Of a stretch of DNA of 64,000 bases, positions 1 through 9,481 are shown piece by piece. The DNA lies in assembly GCF_902706295.1 (NCBI RefSeq), contig NZ_CACSJJ010000008.1, forward strand, positions 124,001 through 188,000, read 5' to 3'. Made by a program: the position numbers and the translations under genes. Numbering within the stretch: position 1 is the stretch's first letter; each line of letters opens with the position of its first letter. The stretch comes from Arthrobacter sp. 18067 (GTDB taxonomy: Bacteria > Actinomycetota > Actinomycetes > Actinomycetales > Micrococcaceae). Under the pieces are notes generated by a model that ran no database searches, had not been told where the DNA came from, and saw nothing but the letters and a program-made list of their open reading frames with translations.

Positions 1-24
1 CCAGGGCGTGAGGATTGGAGAACC

Positions 25-915
25 GTGGACTCGGAGCGGGAAACGCGTGCGCCAAAGCACCGACGTGCGGGAACTGCTTGGCGGGTCCTTCGCGGCCTCC
101 TCATGGCCGGCATCGCCGCAACAGTGGCTGTCCTGGTGAGCGGATTCCTGCACGGCGACCCCCGCATCACCGCACTTTTCCCTGGCGTCAGTGTCCCCGG
201 CGCAGCCCAGGACGGGCCGAGCAAGACAAAACCTGCCCGTGCCGCCGATGCCCCGCCGCCGGGCGTCGATGAGGCGGACGCCCCGCTCGCCTCCCCGCCG
301 GCGCCCGGGACGGCGAACGATTCCTACAAGTTCCTGGCCACCAACGACGACGGCACTCCGGTTGGCTATTCACCGTGCCGGCCGCTGCACTACGTAGTGA
401 ACAACGCATCCGCGCCTGTTGGCTCCGATGCGTTGCTGGAGGCTGCGATCGCCAATGTCTCCGCCGCTTCGGGAATCCAGTTCGTCAACGACGGCACCAC
501 CGATGAGTTGCCGGTGGACCGCCGCGAACCATACCAGCCCGCCAAATACGGCGAGCGATGGGCTCCCCTGTTGATCTCATGGACCACCCCGGAGGCCGTG
601 CCGGCTTTGGCAGACAAGGTCATTGGGACCGGCGGCAGCACCATGTACTCGCTCAACAACGGACCCAAAAGCTACATCACCGGCAGCCTCGAGTTGGACA
701 CTCCACAGGTGGCCGAACTACTGGCCGACCCTGAAGGTGCCGACTACGTCCTGGCGGTCATGCAACACGAACTGGGACACGTGATGGGCTTGGACCACGT
801 GGATGATCCGGTCCAGCTCATGTACCCGGAAATCGGCGCCCCGGACGGCCTCGCGGCCGGCGACCTGAACGGCCTGCGCCTCCTCGCGTCGGCACCCTGC
901 CGCAAGGACCTCTAG
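25..915 (+). CDS. membrane-anchored metzincin-like zinc protease (first of a tandem pair)
   Basis: Probable extracytoplasmic zinc metalloprotease of the matrixin/M10-like metzincin group. The zinc site HELGHVMGLDH lies at residues 248-258, giving the family's HExxHxxGxxH pattern; LMYPE follows about 15 residues later where the Met-turn is expected. A hydrophobic segment at about residues 22-44 behind a basic N-terminus suggests a signal anchor, and residues 60-100 are an Ala/Pro-rich linker. The GTG start is preceded by GGAG at good spacing. The next gene is a full-length paralog of identical length (296 aa) with the zinc site at the same residues. The substrate is unknown. The fold is confident; secretion and activity are inferred. 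Confidence 0.8.
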   Translation: MDSERETRAPKHRRAGTAWRVLRGLLMAGIAATVAVLVSGFLHGDPRITALFPGVSVPGAAQDGPSKTKPARAADAPPPGVDEADAPLASPPAPGTANDSYKFLATNDDGTPVGYSPCRPLHYVVNNASAPVGSDALLEAAIANVSAASGIQFVNDGTTDELPVDRREPYQPAKYGERWAPLLISWTTPEAVPALADKVIGTGGSTMYSLNNGPKSYITGSLELDTPQVAELLADPEGADYVLAVMQHELGHVMGLDHVDDPVQLMYPEIGAPDGLAAGDLNGLRLLASAPCRKDL

Positions 916-1025
916 CAGCCGATCAGTTCCATCATGGACTCCCGTGGCGTCCGGACTTATGCTGACGACTACGGCCGACGGCGGCGCCCCACCTCCCGTC
1001 CGCGGCCTCCACGTCAGGGGGTTCC

Positions 1026-1916
1026 ATGGAACCTTACGGGTCGCCCCAGTGGCCGGACCCCGATCCCCCAGCGCCGCGCCCACCGATCAAGCACAGCAGC
1101 ATCGCCGCCATCTTGTTCCTGTTCGGCGTCCTCGGCCTGGTGTGCGCGGGCGCGTATTTCAGCGGCGACCTGCAGCGGTTCCTGTACGGATCGTCCGCCA
1201 CGCAGAGCCAGGCTCCACGCCCCGGTTTGGTACCGTTCGGACAACGCCAGGACCCGTTACCGGGGTTGGAAGAAGCCGACGCGCCGCTTGGAACGCCTGC
1301 GCCAGTAAACCGGACCAGTACCTCCTACAAGTTCCTCGCCGTCAAAGAAGACGGAACCCCCCTGGCCTACTCCCCGTGCAGGCCCATCCATTACGTGGTG
1401 AACTCGGACCAGGCGGATCCTTCCTGGCAGCCGCTGGTGGAAGAAGCCGTCCGGCAAGCCAGCGTGGCCACCGGATTGAAGTTCATTTACGACGGTCCCA
1501 GTTCCGAAGTCCCTTCCACCAACAGATCCGGATACCAGCCGGCCCGGTACGGGGACCGCTGGGCACCCGTCCTGATCGCCTGGACCACTCCGGAGCAAGT
1601 GCCGCGCCTGACGGGCCAGACCGTGGGGCTGGGCGGAAGCTCATCGATTGGCCTGAGCAACGGCTATAAAGCCTATGTCACAGGCACCGTGTCCCTGGAC
1701 GCGCCCCAGTTCGCCGGCATTGTGGACACTTCCGAAGGCAAGGAGATCGGCATCGCGGTGATCATGCATGAGCTGGGACACCTGCTGGGCCTGGACCACG
1801 TGGACGATCCCCGGCAGCTCATGTTTGACCAGGCGTCGTGGGTCCGGCAGTACGCTGCCGGCGACCGGACGGGCCTGGCCCAACTCGGCCAAGGTCCTTG
1901 CAGCAAGGACTTCTAG
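1026..1916 (+). CDS. membrane-anchored metzincin-like zinc protease (second of the pair)
   Basis: Paralog of the preceding gene: same length, same layout (hydrophobic anchor at about residues 22-45, Ala/Pro linker, protease domain) and zinc motif HELGHLLGLDH at residues 248-258, followed by QLMFD at the Met-turn. Shared blocks include TSYKFLA, YSPCRP and YQPARYG. The ATG is preceded by a G-rich ribosome site (CAGGGGG) at 1015-1021. Its stop overlaps the stop of the oppositely oriented LOG-family gene within a CTAG tetranucleotide. The pair looks like a local duplication; whether the two divide substrates or timing cannot be told from sequence. Confidence 0.8.
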   Translation: MEPYGSPQWPDPDPPAPRPPIKHSSIAAILFLFGVLGLVCAGAYFSGDLQRFLYGSSATQSQAPRPGLVPFGQRQDPLPGLEEADAPLGTPAPVNRTSTSYKFLAVKEDGTPLAYSPCRPIHYVVNSDQADPSWQPLVEEAVRQASVATGLKFIYDGPSSEVPSTNRSGYQPARYGDRWAPVLIAWTTPEQVPRLTGQTVGLGGSSSIGLSNGYKAYVTGTVSLDAPQFAGIVDTSEGKEIGIAVIMHELGHLLGLDHVDDPRQLMFDQASWVRQYAAGDRTGLAQLGQGPCSKDF

Positions 1917-3064
1917 CGGCGCTTCACCCCTTGGCCGGCCACGACTGCAAGCGCCTCCTCCACGCTATCCACCAGGAAGATCCTGTGCTCCATGGGCTTG
2001 CCAGCGGCGAGGCCCTGCAACATCGGCCACGCCGGGAGTGTCCGTTCCCAATGTTCGCGTCCCACCAGCACCATGGGAGTGATGGTCTCCGGCGCTCCGT
2101 AGTAGTTTTCACAGGCGTCCTGGAAGATTTCCTGCACCGTTCCTGCGGCACCTGGAAGGAAGATGGTCCCACCGTTGCAAAGCTCCAACAAGATGGCTTC
2201 CCGGAGGGCGTTGGCGAAGTATTTGGCGATGTGGGTGGCCAAGAGGTTTGGAGGCTCATGGCCGTAGAACCACGTGGGTATTCCGAGCGTCGGGGTGCCT
2301 TCCGGATGACGTTCGACGACGGCGGCTGCTTGCCGCGCCCAGGCCGTCACCGAGGGCCTGAATCCCGGTACCTCGGCGAGGGTTCCAAGCGCGGCTGTCG
2401 TGTCGGCGTCGGGCAGTCCACTCAAGTAGGCGCCCAGGTTGGCCGCTTCCATGGCACCGGGTCCCCCTCCGGTGGCGACAGCGAAACCGGCCTGGGCGAG
2501 CAGGCGCCCCAACCTCGCGGCGTCGGCGAATTCGCTGGTGCCACGCTGGGCGGCGTGTCCACCCATGACTCCCACGATCTTGGTCCCGGCGAGCGCCCCG
2601 TGGTCCAGCAGCTCATCCAGGGCGTCGCCGATTGCGTGGTCGTGAAGGGCCGCGGCGAGGGTGGCGTCGAGGCTTGCCCGCTGTCCGGGGAGGATGCTCC
2701 ATTGGTAGACCTGTGCGTCGAGGGTGGCTTCGTATTCCGTGGAGGAGATGTCCTGGTAGAGCTCCGCAGCACTGTAGAGGGTGCTCCGGTAGGGGTCGAA
2801 CGGGACGCCCTGCAGTTTGGGAAAGATGAGTGCTCCGCGGCGTCGGAGGCTCTCTTCCACGCCGTCGTCGAAAGTGCATCCCAGGAAGATCGCGCCTTGA
2901 GGTTTGAGGGCCTTAAGATCCCGGGCGTGGCCGCGAAGGTCCAACGACTGCGCGTGCCAACCGTTCATGGACCCCGCCCCGGCACTCACCAGGTGTTCAA
3001 AGTGGACAACGCTTTGGATATCGAGAGTTCGCGGACTCGGGTTCAAGGGTGCGCTGCGGTTCAT
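1913..3064 (-). CDS. LOG-family Rossmann nucleotide-binding protein (PpnN-like)
   Basis: A 383-aa protein of the LOG/TIGR00730-type superfamily, which includes nucleotide 5'-monophosphate nucleosidases. It carries GGGPGAMEAAN and the late PGAAGTVQE, the family's PGGxGTxxE-type loop, with a Rossmann core around VGVMGGHAAQRG. It is longer than the ~190-aa cytokinin-type LOGs and closer to PpnN in size. The reading frame stays open upstream to 3379, but the ATG at 3064 was preferred: the extension runs into the divergently transcribed amidotransferase gene and is low-complexity. The natural substrate is not determinable here. Confidence 0.75.
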   Translation of the reverse strand: MNRSAPLNPSPRTLDIQSVVHFEHLVSAGAGSMNGWHAQSLDLRGHARDLKALKPQGAIFLGCTFDDGVEESLRRRGALIFPKLQGVPFDPYRSTLYSAAELYQDISSTEYEATLDAQVYQWSILPGQRASLDATLAAALHDHAIGDALDELLDHGALAGTKIVGVMGGHAAQRGTSEFADAARLGRLLAQAGFAVATGGGPGAMEAANLGAYLSGLPDADTTAALGTLAEVPGFRPSVTAWARQAAAVVERHPEGTPTLGIPTWFYGHEPPNLLATHIAKYFANALREAILLELCNGGTIFLPGAAGTVQEIFQDACENYYGAPETITPMVLVGREHWERTLPAWPMLQGLAAGKPMEHRIFLVDSVEEALAVVAGQGVKRR

Positions 3065-3137
3065 GGCTTCAGCGTAGTATCGCTGGCTATGACGCAGGCG
3101 TTTGCGCACCCGGCTGTTTTGCGGTGCATCATGAAGG

Positions 3138-3929
3138 ATGAAGAGTTCAGAAGTTGCCCGTCCGCGTATCGGCGTTCCGGTCCGTCTCAGCAGTTCGGAC
3201 GGCCCGGACGCCCGTGTGGGTGAGGCCAACCAGCTGTTCACCTTCATCGTGGACCTGCTGCGTGAGGCCGGTGCGCGGCCGGTGCTCCTGACTCCGGTGT
3301 CTGCGGACAGCGCCGGGAGGCTGGCCATTGAAATGCAAAGGCTCGACGGCGTGCTGCTGCCGGGCGGCGGCGACATCAATCCACGCCTCTATGGACAGGA
3401 TCCGCAGGACTCGCTGTACGACGTCAACCCTGAGCAGGACCATCTGGACATGGACGTTGCCCGGGCAACCATCGACGCCGGCCTGCCGCTGCTGGGTATC
3501 TGCCGCGGCCACCAACTGCTGAACGTTCTTTATGGTGGAACGCTGATTCAGGACATGGCACCCACTACTGTGACCCACAACGGCTTGGATCCACACGATA
3601 CCGGGGCCAGCGAATGGGCATGGCACGATGTGTTGCTCACAGCCGGATCCAAGACTGCCTCGCTGTATGGTTCCCCCGAAGGGAGCACCATCAAGGTTGC
3701 TTCCGGGCACCACCAAGCGGTAGCAAGGGTGGGCGAAGGCCTGATCGTCGCGGCCGTCGCCGACGACGGTACGGTGGAGGCCCTGGAAGACCCGTCACGG
3801 TGGGTTGCCTCCGTGCAGTGGCACCCCGAGGTGTCCCAGCTTCCCGATTCGGATCGCTTGCTGCCTTTCACATCCTTCGTGGAAGTCTGCCGGAACCCTA
3901 CCCAGGCTCCTCCCGGTGGAGTACAGTAG
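3138..3929 (+). CDS. class I glutamine amidotransferase, gamma-glutamyl hydrolase-like (peptidase C26)
   Basis: A 263-aa stand-alone amidotransferase domain. The nucleophile is Cys122 in LGICRGHQ and the His/Glu pair sits in WHPE (His229, Glu231), completing the triad. LPGGGDINP near residue 75 is the oxyanion strand typical of the PuuD/gamma-glutamyl-GABA hydrolase branch. That branch hydrolyses gamma-glutamyl amides in polyamine breakdown, but no other puu genes lie nearby, so the substrate is open. It is divergent from the LOG-family gene with about 70 bp between starts, which must hold both promoters. Confidence 0.8.
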   Translation: MKSSEVARPRIGVPVRLSSSDGPDARVGEANQLFTFIVDLLREAGARPVLLTPVSADSAGRLAIEMQRLDGVLLPGGGDINPRLYGQDPQDSLYDVNPEQDHLDMDVARATIDAGLPLLGICRGHQLLNVLYGGTLIQDMAPTTVTHNGLDPHDTGASEWAWHDVLLTAGSKTASLYGSPEGSTIKVASGHHQAVARVGEGLIVAAVADDGTVEALEDPSRWVASVQWHPEVSQLPDSDRLLPFTSFVEVCRNPTQAPPGGVQ

Positions 3930-4056
3930 CGCTCACTGCATCGCTTTCAACCCCGTTGAAAGTTCAGTAAGAGCCTAATTTCATTCGAATGACGTCCAGG
4001 TGGCGTCGTAAGTTTGCCGGCTGGGGGGCCCAACATCTGCTCAAAGGAGCATGGTT

Positions 4057-6972
4057 GTGGACCGTCCAAAACACGTCAGCCGATCCTCTCATCCGAATCG
4101 CCGCCCTTCCTTCCCCACGCGCCTGCTAAGCCTGCTCCTCGGGCCTGCTTTGGTCATGGGCGGACTCGTCCTGACCTCCACATCGCCTGCCGCTGCCGCT
4201 GAACCGCCTTGTGCGGGAACTGGCGGCGCCATGCAGATCGTTGCCCACACGGACGACGACCTGCTCTTCCTCAGCCCGGATTTCATGCGGGACATCCAAG
4301 CCAAACGATGCGTTCAAACGGTGTTTACCACGGCGGGAGAAGCCGGTGAGGGAGCCACCTACTGGCGGAGCCTCGAGTCAGGCATCCAAGCCAGTTACGC
4401 CAAAATGGCCGGTGTTGCCAATAGCTGGACAACGTCCGATGCCGGAGTGCCCGGGCGTCCACTGACCCTGCGGACCTTGAACGGTGCTCCCAACGTCTCG
4501 GTGGTCTATATGAGGCTTCCCGATGGCTTTCCCAACGGCTTGGGCAGCGCCGCCTACAACAGCCAGAGCATCCTCAAACTCTGGGACGGCCGGCTCTCCT
4601 CCATCCGGCCCGTGGACAATGCAGCGACCTTCACCAAATCCCAGTTCCAAACCGCATTGAACCGCATGGTGGCCAACTTCCAGCCCACCACCTTCCGCAC
4701 CCAGGACTGGACCGGAAACTTCAACAACCCCTACGACCACAGTGACCACTGGGCCACTGCCAAGTTCGCCCAGCTGGCGACCCGCAGCTACACCGGGCCG
4801 CACACGTCCCTGGCCTACGATGCCTACGTCATCGATGAATATGCCCAGAACGTGACCGGGGCCGAGCTCACGGCCAAAGTGGACACGTTTGTCCGGTTCG
4901 CCGATTTCGACATGTACGTCTGCAGCAGCCCCGGCGAAGGGTGCCCGGATTCTCCCTATGACGAATGGCTGAAGCGGCAATACATCACAGCCATTGAGTG
5001 GGTGGGCAACGCTGCTAAATCGGCGGGCACCACCGTCACGGCGTCTTCGCAGAAGGCCGCCGCCCAGAGCCCGGAGAAGGCCCGGGACGGTTACCAGTGG
5101 GGTGCTCCGATGGATGCCACGCGGGAGTGGGTCTCTGCTGGTGAGAAGGCCGGCAGTTGGATTCAGTACAACTTCTCCCCCACCCGGACCATCAATGCGG
5201 TCACCCTGTCCGATCGGCCTCTCCTGACCGATCAGATTACCGGTGGCAACCTGCAGTTCTCTGATGGAACTACCGTGGCCGTTCCAGCCCTGCCCAACAA
5301 CGGGTCCGGCCTCACCATCAACTTCCCGGCCAAGACAGTGAGCTCGGTGCGGCTCAACATCACCTCAGTCAGTTCGGGCACCACCAACGCCGGGTTGGCC
5401 GAGTTTGAGGCGTATCTGGGCACCGATAACGTGGCTCCGGTAGTCACCGCGGCGCCGCAAGGCGGAAGCTACACGGCGGGCCAGGCCATCACCCTCACCG
5501 CCAATGAAACATCAACCATTTACTACACCACCAACGGCAGCACCCCCACTACGGCAAGCAGCAAGTACACCGCTCCGCTGATTCTGAACGGTCCGCTGAC
5601 CTTGAAGTACTTCGCTGTGGACAGCGCGAACAATTCGTCAGCTGTGGTCACCCAGACGTACTCCACCGGCCCGGATGTCACTAAACCCGTTGTGACAGCC
5701 ACGCCCCTGGGAGGTGAGTACGCACCAGGCACCACCATCACCTTGGCTGCGAACGAGCCGGCCGACATCCGCTACACCACAGATGGCACCGACCCCCTGA
5801 CCGCCGGACTCCTGTACACCGCGGCGATCCCCTTCAACGGTCCCGGTCCCATGATGTTGAAGTACTTCGCCCGGGATACTGCCGGCAATGTGTCCGAGGT
5901 AGCCACGCAGACGTACTCCGTGCCACCGGATACCACCGCGCCCACGGTATCGGCCAATCCCACCAGCAGGGCCTTGGCCAGTGGGGCCACCATCGCGCTG
6001 TCCGCCAATGAGCCTGCTGCCATCTACTACACCACCAACGGCAGCACGCCAACGGCTACGGAATCAGCCACCAACATCAAGTACAACCCCGCCAACCCGA
6101 TCGTCATGGGCGGCACCACGTTGGTGCTCAAGTACATCGGCGTGGACACTGCCGGCAACACCTCGGCCGTGGGTACCCAGACCTACACAGTGCCCGCAGC
6201 CGGACCGCCGTCGGCCCATGACTTCAACGGTGACGGCCGTGCGGACGTGCTGGCCGCTGATACCGCCGGCAACCTGTACCTCTACCCCGGCAACAGCTCC
6301 GGCGGACTCGATCCGCGGCAAATCGCCCTGGCAGCACCAGCCTGGTCCACCATCACGGACACTGTCACCCCGGGTGACTTCAACAAGGACGGCAAGCCTG
6401 ACCTCCTGGCCCGGGCCGGCGACATCCTCTGGTTCTATCCCGGCAACGGCGCAGGCAGCTTTGGTGCACGGACCCAGGTCAGCACCGGGTGGAGCACCAT
6501 GACGCAGCTCTTCTCCCCCGGAGACTTCAGCGGCGACGGCATCCCCGATTTCATCGGCCGGCGAAGCAACGGCGAGCTCCGGCTCTACGAAGGAAACGGA
6601 ACCGGAGGACAGCGGACTCCCTACACCGTCGGCTGGGGTTGGGACGTCATGAACGCCATCTTCAGCACCGGTGATTTCAACGGGGACGGCAAAGGAGACG
6701 TACTGGCGCGGCGTACCGACACAGGCGCATTATGGCTATATCCGGGCAACGGCTCCGGGGGCTGGCTGCAATGGACGCAGATCGGGACGGGCTGGGGAAC
6801 CCGCACTGCGCTGGCCGGTCCGCGGGACCTTGACGGCGACGGCAGGAACGACGTCGTGGGCCGCATCGGAGACACCTTGTGGCTGTATCCCGGATCGGGA
6901 GGCGGAGCGCTCAGCAACGTACCGCCGATCAGCCTCGGCACCGGCTGGCAGGCCATGAAAGTCATCGCCTAG
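4057..6972 (+). CDS. secreted PIG-L family deacetylase with discoidin-like, chitobiase-type and FG-GAP repeats
   Basis: Secreted multidomain protein of about 971 aa. The signal peptide ends at about residue 48 (LTSTSPAAAA). A PIG-L/GlcNAc deacetylase domain follows, with AHTDDDLLF near residue 65 and HSDH near 230 as the zinc-binding pieces. After it come an F5/8 type C-like module (about 330-455), three chitobiase C-terminal-like repeats with YYTTNGSTP signatures (about 457, 539 and 624 onward) and five FG-GAP/VCBS calcium-loop repeats (DFNGDGRAD type) to the end. AAAGGAG lies at 4043-4049, only 1 nt from an ATG at 4051 but 7 nt from the GTG at 4057, so the GTG is preferred. Probably de-N-acetylates an extracellular amino-sugar glycan; this is inferred from domains. 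Confidence 0.82.
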   Translation: MDRPKHVSRSSHPNRRPSFPTRLLSLLLGPALVMGGLVLTSTSPAAAAEPPCAGTGGAMQIVAHTDDDLLFLSPDFMRDIQAKRCVQTVFTTAGEAGEGATYWRSLESGIQASYAKMAGVANSWTTSDAGVPGRPLTLRTLNGAPNVSVVYMRLPDGFPNGLGSAAYNSQSILKLWDGRLSSIRPVDNAATFTKSQFQTALNRMVANFQPTTFRTQDWTGNFNNPYDHSDHWATAKFAQLATRSYTGPHTSLAYDAYVIDEYAQNVTGAELTAKVDTFVRFADFDMYVCSSPGEGCPDSPYDEWLKRQYITAIEWVGNAAKSAGTTVTASSQKAAAQSPEKARDGYQWGAPMDATREWVSAGEKAGSWIQYNFSPTRTINAVTLSDRPLLTDQITGGNLQFSDGTTVAVPALPNNGSGLTINFPAKTVSSVRLNITSVSSGTTNAGLAEFEAYLGTDNVAPVVTAAPQGGSYTAGQAITLTANETSTIYYTTNGSTPTTASSKYTAPLILNGPLTLKYFAVDSANNSSAVVTQTYSTGPDVTKPVVTATPLGGEYAPGTTITLAANEPADIRYTTDGTDPLTAGLLYTAAIPFNGPGPMMLKYFARDTAGNVSEVATQTYSVPPDTTAPTVSANPTSRALASGATIALSANEPAAIYYTTNGSTPTATESATNIKYNPANPIVMGGTTLVLKYIGVDTAGNTSAVGTQTYTVPAAGPPSAHDFNGDGRADVLAADTAGNLYLYPGNSSGGLDPRQIALAAPAWSTITDTVTPGDFNKDGKPDLLARAGDILWFYPGNGAGSFGARTQVSTGWSTMTQLFSPGDFSGDGIPDFIGRRSNGELRLYEGNGTGGQRTPYTVGWGWDVMNAIFSTGDFNGDGKGDVLARRTDTGALWLYPGNGSGGWLQWTQIGTGWGTRTALAGPRDLDGDGRNDVVGRIGDTLWLYPGSGGGALSNVPPISLGTGWQAMKVIA

Positions 6973-7039
6973 CCTGCCCCATAAACCTGGCGCGGGTCGG
7001 AGTTTTCCCCCAGACTCTTCGGCCCGCGTCAGCTACGTT

Positions 7040-7103
7040 GAAGTACGACGACGGCCCGGTACCTTCCGTGGGGAAGGCGCCGGGCCGTCGTCGTACTTCT
7101 TTT
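7040..7103 (+). terminator. strong rho-independent terminator with a 20-bp perfect stem
   Basis: Arms at 7040-7059 and 7080-7099 are perfectly complementary over 20 bp. The 20-nt loop itself contains a smaller CCTTCC/GGAAGG hairpin. TTTT follows at 7100-7103 on the plus strand. It ends the PIG-L transcript and may also stop sucCD transcripts arriving from the other side, although the minus-strand exit lacks a T-run. Confidence 0.85.
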
Positions 7104-7120
7104 GCCCTTCGGCGATGAAC

Positions 7121-8023
7121 CTAGAGCGTTGCGAAAACTTCGCGCAGCAGCTTGGCGGTCTCGGACGGCGTCTTGCCGACCTTCACGCCTGCGGCTTCGA
7201 GAGCTTCCTTCTTGGCCTGTGCGGTGCCCGCGGAGCCGGAAACGATGGCGCCTGCGTGGCCCATGGTCTTGCCCTCGGGTGCCGTGAAGCCGGCAACGTA
7301 GCCGACAACCGGCTTGGTGACATTGGCCTTGATGTAGTCGGCTGCGCGCTCTTCAGCGTCGCCACCGATTTCGCCGATCATGACGATTGCCTTGGTCTCG
7401 GGGTCAGCTTCGAACGCAGCCAGGGCGTCGATGTGCGTGGTGCCGATGACGGGGTCGCCACCGATACCGATTGCGGTGGAGAAGCCGAGGTCACGGAGTT
7501 CGTACATCATCTGGTAGGTCAAGGTACCGGACTTGGACACCAGGCCAATGGGGCCCTTGCCCGTGATGTTCGCCGGGGTGATGCCAACCAGGGCTTCGCC
7601 CGGGGTGATGATGCCGGGGCAGTTCGGCCCGATGATACGGGTGATCTGCTTGCCGTCAGCGTCCACCTTGGACTGGGCGAGTGCCCAGAATTCGGCGGAG
7701 TCCTGGACCGGAACGCCTTCGGTGATGACGACTACGAGGCCGATGCCGGCTTCGATGGCTTCAACCACGGCGTCCTTGGTGAATGCCGGCGGAACGAAGA
7801 CGATGGAGACGTCTGCGCCGGTTTCAGCAATGGCTTCCTTGACGGTGCCGAAAACGTTGATTTCCTTGTCGCCGTGCAGGACCGTGGTGCCGGCCTTGCG
7901 GGCGTTGACGCCACCAACAATGTTGGTGCCGGCCTTGAGCATCAGGGCGGTGTGCTTGGTGCCCTCGCCGCCGGTGATGCCCTGAACGATGACCTTGGAG
8001 TCCTTGTTGAGGTAGATAGACAT
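7121..8023 (-). CDS. sucD: succinate-CoA ligase subunit alpha
   Basis: Alpha subunit of succinyl-CoA synthetase (TCA cycle, cytosolic; succinyl-CoA to succinate with ATP or GTP formation). At 300 aa it has the family's usual length. It begins [18 protein letters not shown] with the CoA-binding Rossmann fold, has [11 protein letters not shown] and [10 protein letters not shown] in the middle, and the phosphohistidine in [11 protein letters not shown] near residue 245. It lies 12 nt downstream of sucC, with AAAGGGA before the ATG. The two form one transcription unit. Confidence 0.98.
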   Translation of the reverse strand: MSIYLNKDSKVIVQGITGGEGTKHTALMLKAGTNIVGGVNARKAGTTVLHGDKEINVFGTVKEAIAETGADVSIVFVPPAFTKDAVVEAIEAGIGLVVVITEGVPVQDSAEFWALAQSKVDADGKQITRIIGPNCPGIITPGEALVGITPANITGKGPIGLVSKSGTLTYQMMYELRDLGFSTAIGIGGDPVIGTTHIDALAAFEADPETKAIVMIGEIGGDAEERAADYIKANVTKPVVGYVAGFTAPEGKTMGHAGAIVSGSAGTAQAKKEALEAAGVKVGKTPSETAKLLREVFATL

Positions 8024-8035
8024 TGTCGCGTCCCT

Positions 8036-9205
8036 TTACTTAGCTGCGTTGGCGAGCTCGGCGGCCTTGTCGGCGCCCTCGTCCATGGTGGCGGCCAGGG
8101 TAACCAGCGGGTGGTTGGCCTCGGTCAGGATGCGGCGGCCTTCCTCGACGTTGTTGCCGTCGAGGCGAACTACCAGCGGCTTGTTCGCGGAGGTACCAAG
8201 CTCAGCAAGTGCACCCACGATGCCCTTTGCCACTGCGTCACACGCGGTGATGCCACCGAAGACGTTCACGAAAACGCTCTTGACCTGGGAATCGCCAAGG
8301 ATGACGTCCAAACCGTTGGCCATGACCTCGGCGGACGCTCCACCGCCGATGTCCAGGAAGTTGGCGGGCTTCACGTTGCCGTGGTTTTCGCCGGCGTAAG
8401 CAACGACGTCGAGGGTGGACATCACAAGACCGGCGCCGTTGCCGATGATGCCTACTTCGCCGTCCAGCTTGACGTAGTTGAGGTCCTGGGCCTTGGCCTT
8501 GGCCTCCAGCGGGTCAGCTGCGTCCTTGTCCTCCAGGTGTGCGTGGTGCACGTGGCGGAAGTCAGCGTTCTCGTCCAGGGAAACCTTGCCGTCGAGGGCA
8601 ACGATGTCGCCAGCGCCGGTGCGAACCAGCGGGTTGACCTCAACAAGGGTGGCGTCTTCCTTCTTGAAGACATCCCAGAGCTTCAGAATGACATCGGCCA
8701 CTTTGCCGCGCAGTTCTTCAGCGAAACCTGCAGCTGCGACGATCTCGTCAGCCTTTGCCTGGTCGATGCCCACAGCGGGGTCGATGGCGATCTTGGCCAG
8801 GGCCTCGGGACGCTCGACAGCAAGCTGCTCGATTTCCATGCCGCCTTCTACCGAGCACATGGCCAGGTAGTTGCGGTTGGCGCGGTCCAGGAGGACCGAG
8901 AAGTAGAACTCTTCGGCGATGTCCGCGCCCTGGGCGATCATCACCTTGTTGACGGTGTGGCCCTTGATGTCCATGCCCAGGATGTTGGTGGAGTGCTCAA
9001 GCGCCTCTTCGGCGGTCTTGGCAACCTTGACGCCGCCAGCCTTGCCGCGGCCACCAACCTTAACCTGTGCCTTGACGACAGTTACGCCGCCGATCTTCTC
9101 GGCAGCTGCCTTTGCTTCTTCAGGAGTGTGCGCCACGATGCCGGCGAGCACGGGTACACCGTGCGCTTCGAACATATCGCGCGCCTGATATTCAAACAGG
9201 TCCAC
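8036..9205 (-). CDS. sucC: succinate-CoA ligase subunit beta
   Basis: ATP-grasp beta subunit of succinyl-CoA synthetase, partner of SucD. The 389-aa sequence starts [19 protein letters not shown], contains [17 protein letters not shown] in the ATP-grasp domain, and ends with the CoA-ligase domain ([28 protein letters not shown]). The start is GTG, with AAGGAC about 9 nt upstream. First gene of sucCD; its promoter must lie in the 210 bp upstream, between the start and the terminator at 9417-9442. Confidence 0.98.
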   Translation of the reverse strand: MDLFEYQARDMFEAHGVPVLAGIVAHTPEEAKAAAEKIGGVTVVKAQVKVGGRGKAGGVKVAKTAEEALEHSTNILGMDIKGHTVNKVMIAQGADIAEEFYFSVLLDRANRNYLAMCSVEGGMEIEQLAVERPEALAKIAIDPAVGIDQAKADEIVAAAGFAEELRGKVADVILKLWDVFKKEDATLVEVNPLVRTGAGDIVALDGKVSLDENADFRHVHHAHLEDKDAADPLEAKAKAQDLNYVKLDGEVGIIGNGAGLVMSTLDVVAYAGENHGNVKPANFLDIGGGASAEVMANGLDVILGDSQVKSVFVNVFGGITACDAVAKGIVGALAELGTSANKPLVVRLDGNNVEEGRRILTEANHPLVTLAATMDEGADKAAELANAAK

Positions 9206-9416
9206 GGTTTAGTGTCCTTCTACGTCGAAGTAGTTTTCTGTTCAGCCGGGAACCGCGATGACCGCGATAGCCAGCTGCGGAAAGTACGCGGTAAACAACC
9301 AGGATTGAAGCCGGTCACATTGCGTAAGGTCCTCTCGGAACTTTAGCCCTATGAGGAGTCCCGCCAGCTACACACTACCTGTTAAGTGAGTAACCTTACA
9401 CTTCTATCGGCTGTAG

Positions 9417-9442
9417 AAAAACCGCAGAATGACGCGGTTTTT
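9417..9442 (-). terminator. rho-independent terminator downstream of the lipoprotein gene
   Basis: Nine-bp arms AAAAACCGC and GCGGTTTTT around an 8-nt loop. On the minus strand it ends in a T-run 40 nt after the stop codon of the 9482-10171 lipoprotein gene. Being A/T-flanked on both sides it could act in both directions, insulating sucC from the upstream genes. Confidence 0.75.
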
Positions 9443-9481
9443 GGGCCGTTCAACGGCCGCCCTTCGCCTGTCCACCTGTGG

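Noticed and set aside
3065-3379. 105-residue upstream extension of the LOG-family protein
   Set aside because: It overlaps the divergent amidotransferase coding region and is low-complexity; a good ATG exists at 3064.
7115-9346. 743-codon open frame antisense to sucCD
   Set aside because: It is a shadow of the high-GC sucC and sucD coding frames, whose products are fully recognisable; it has no ribosome site and a composition typical of antisense frames.
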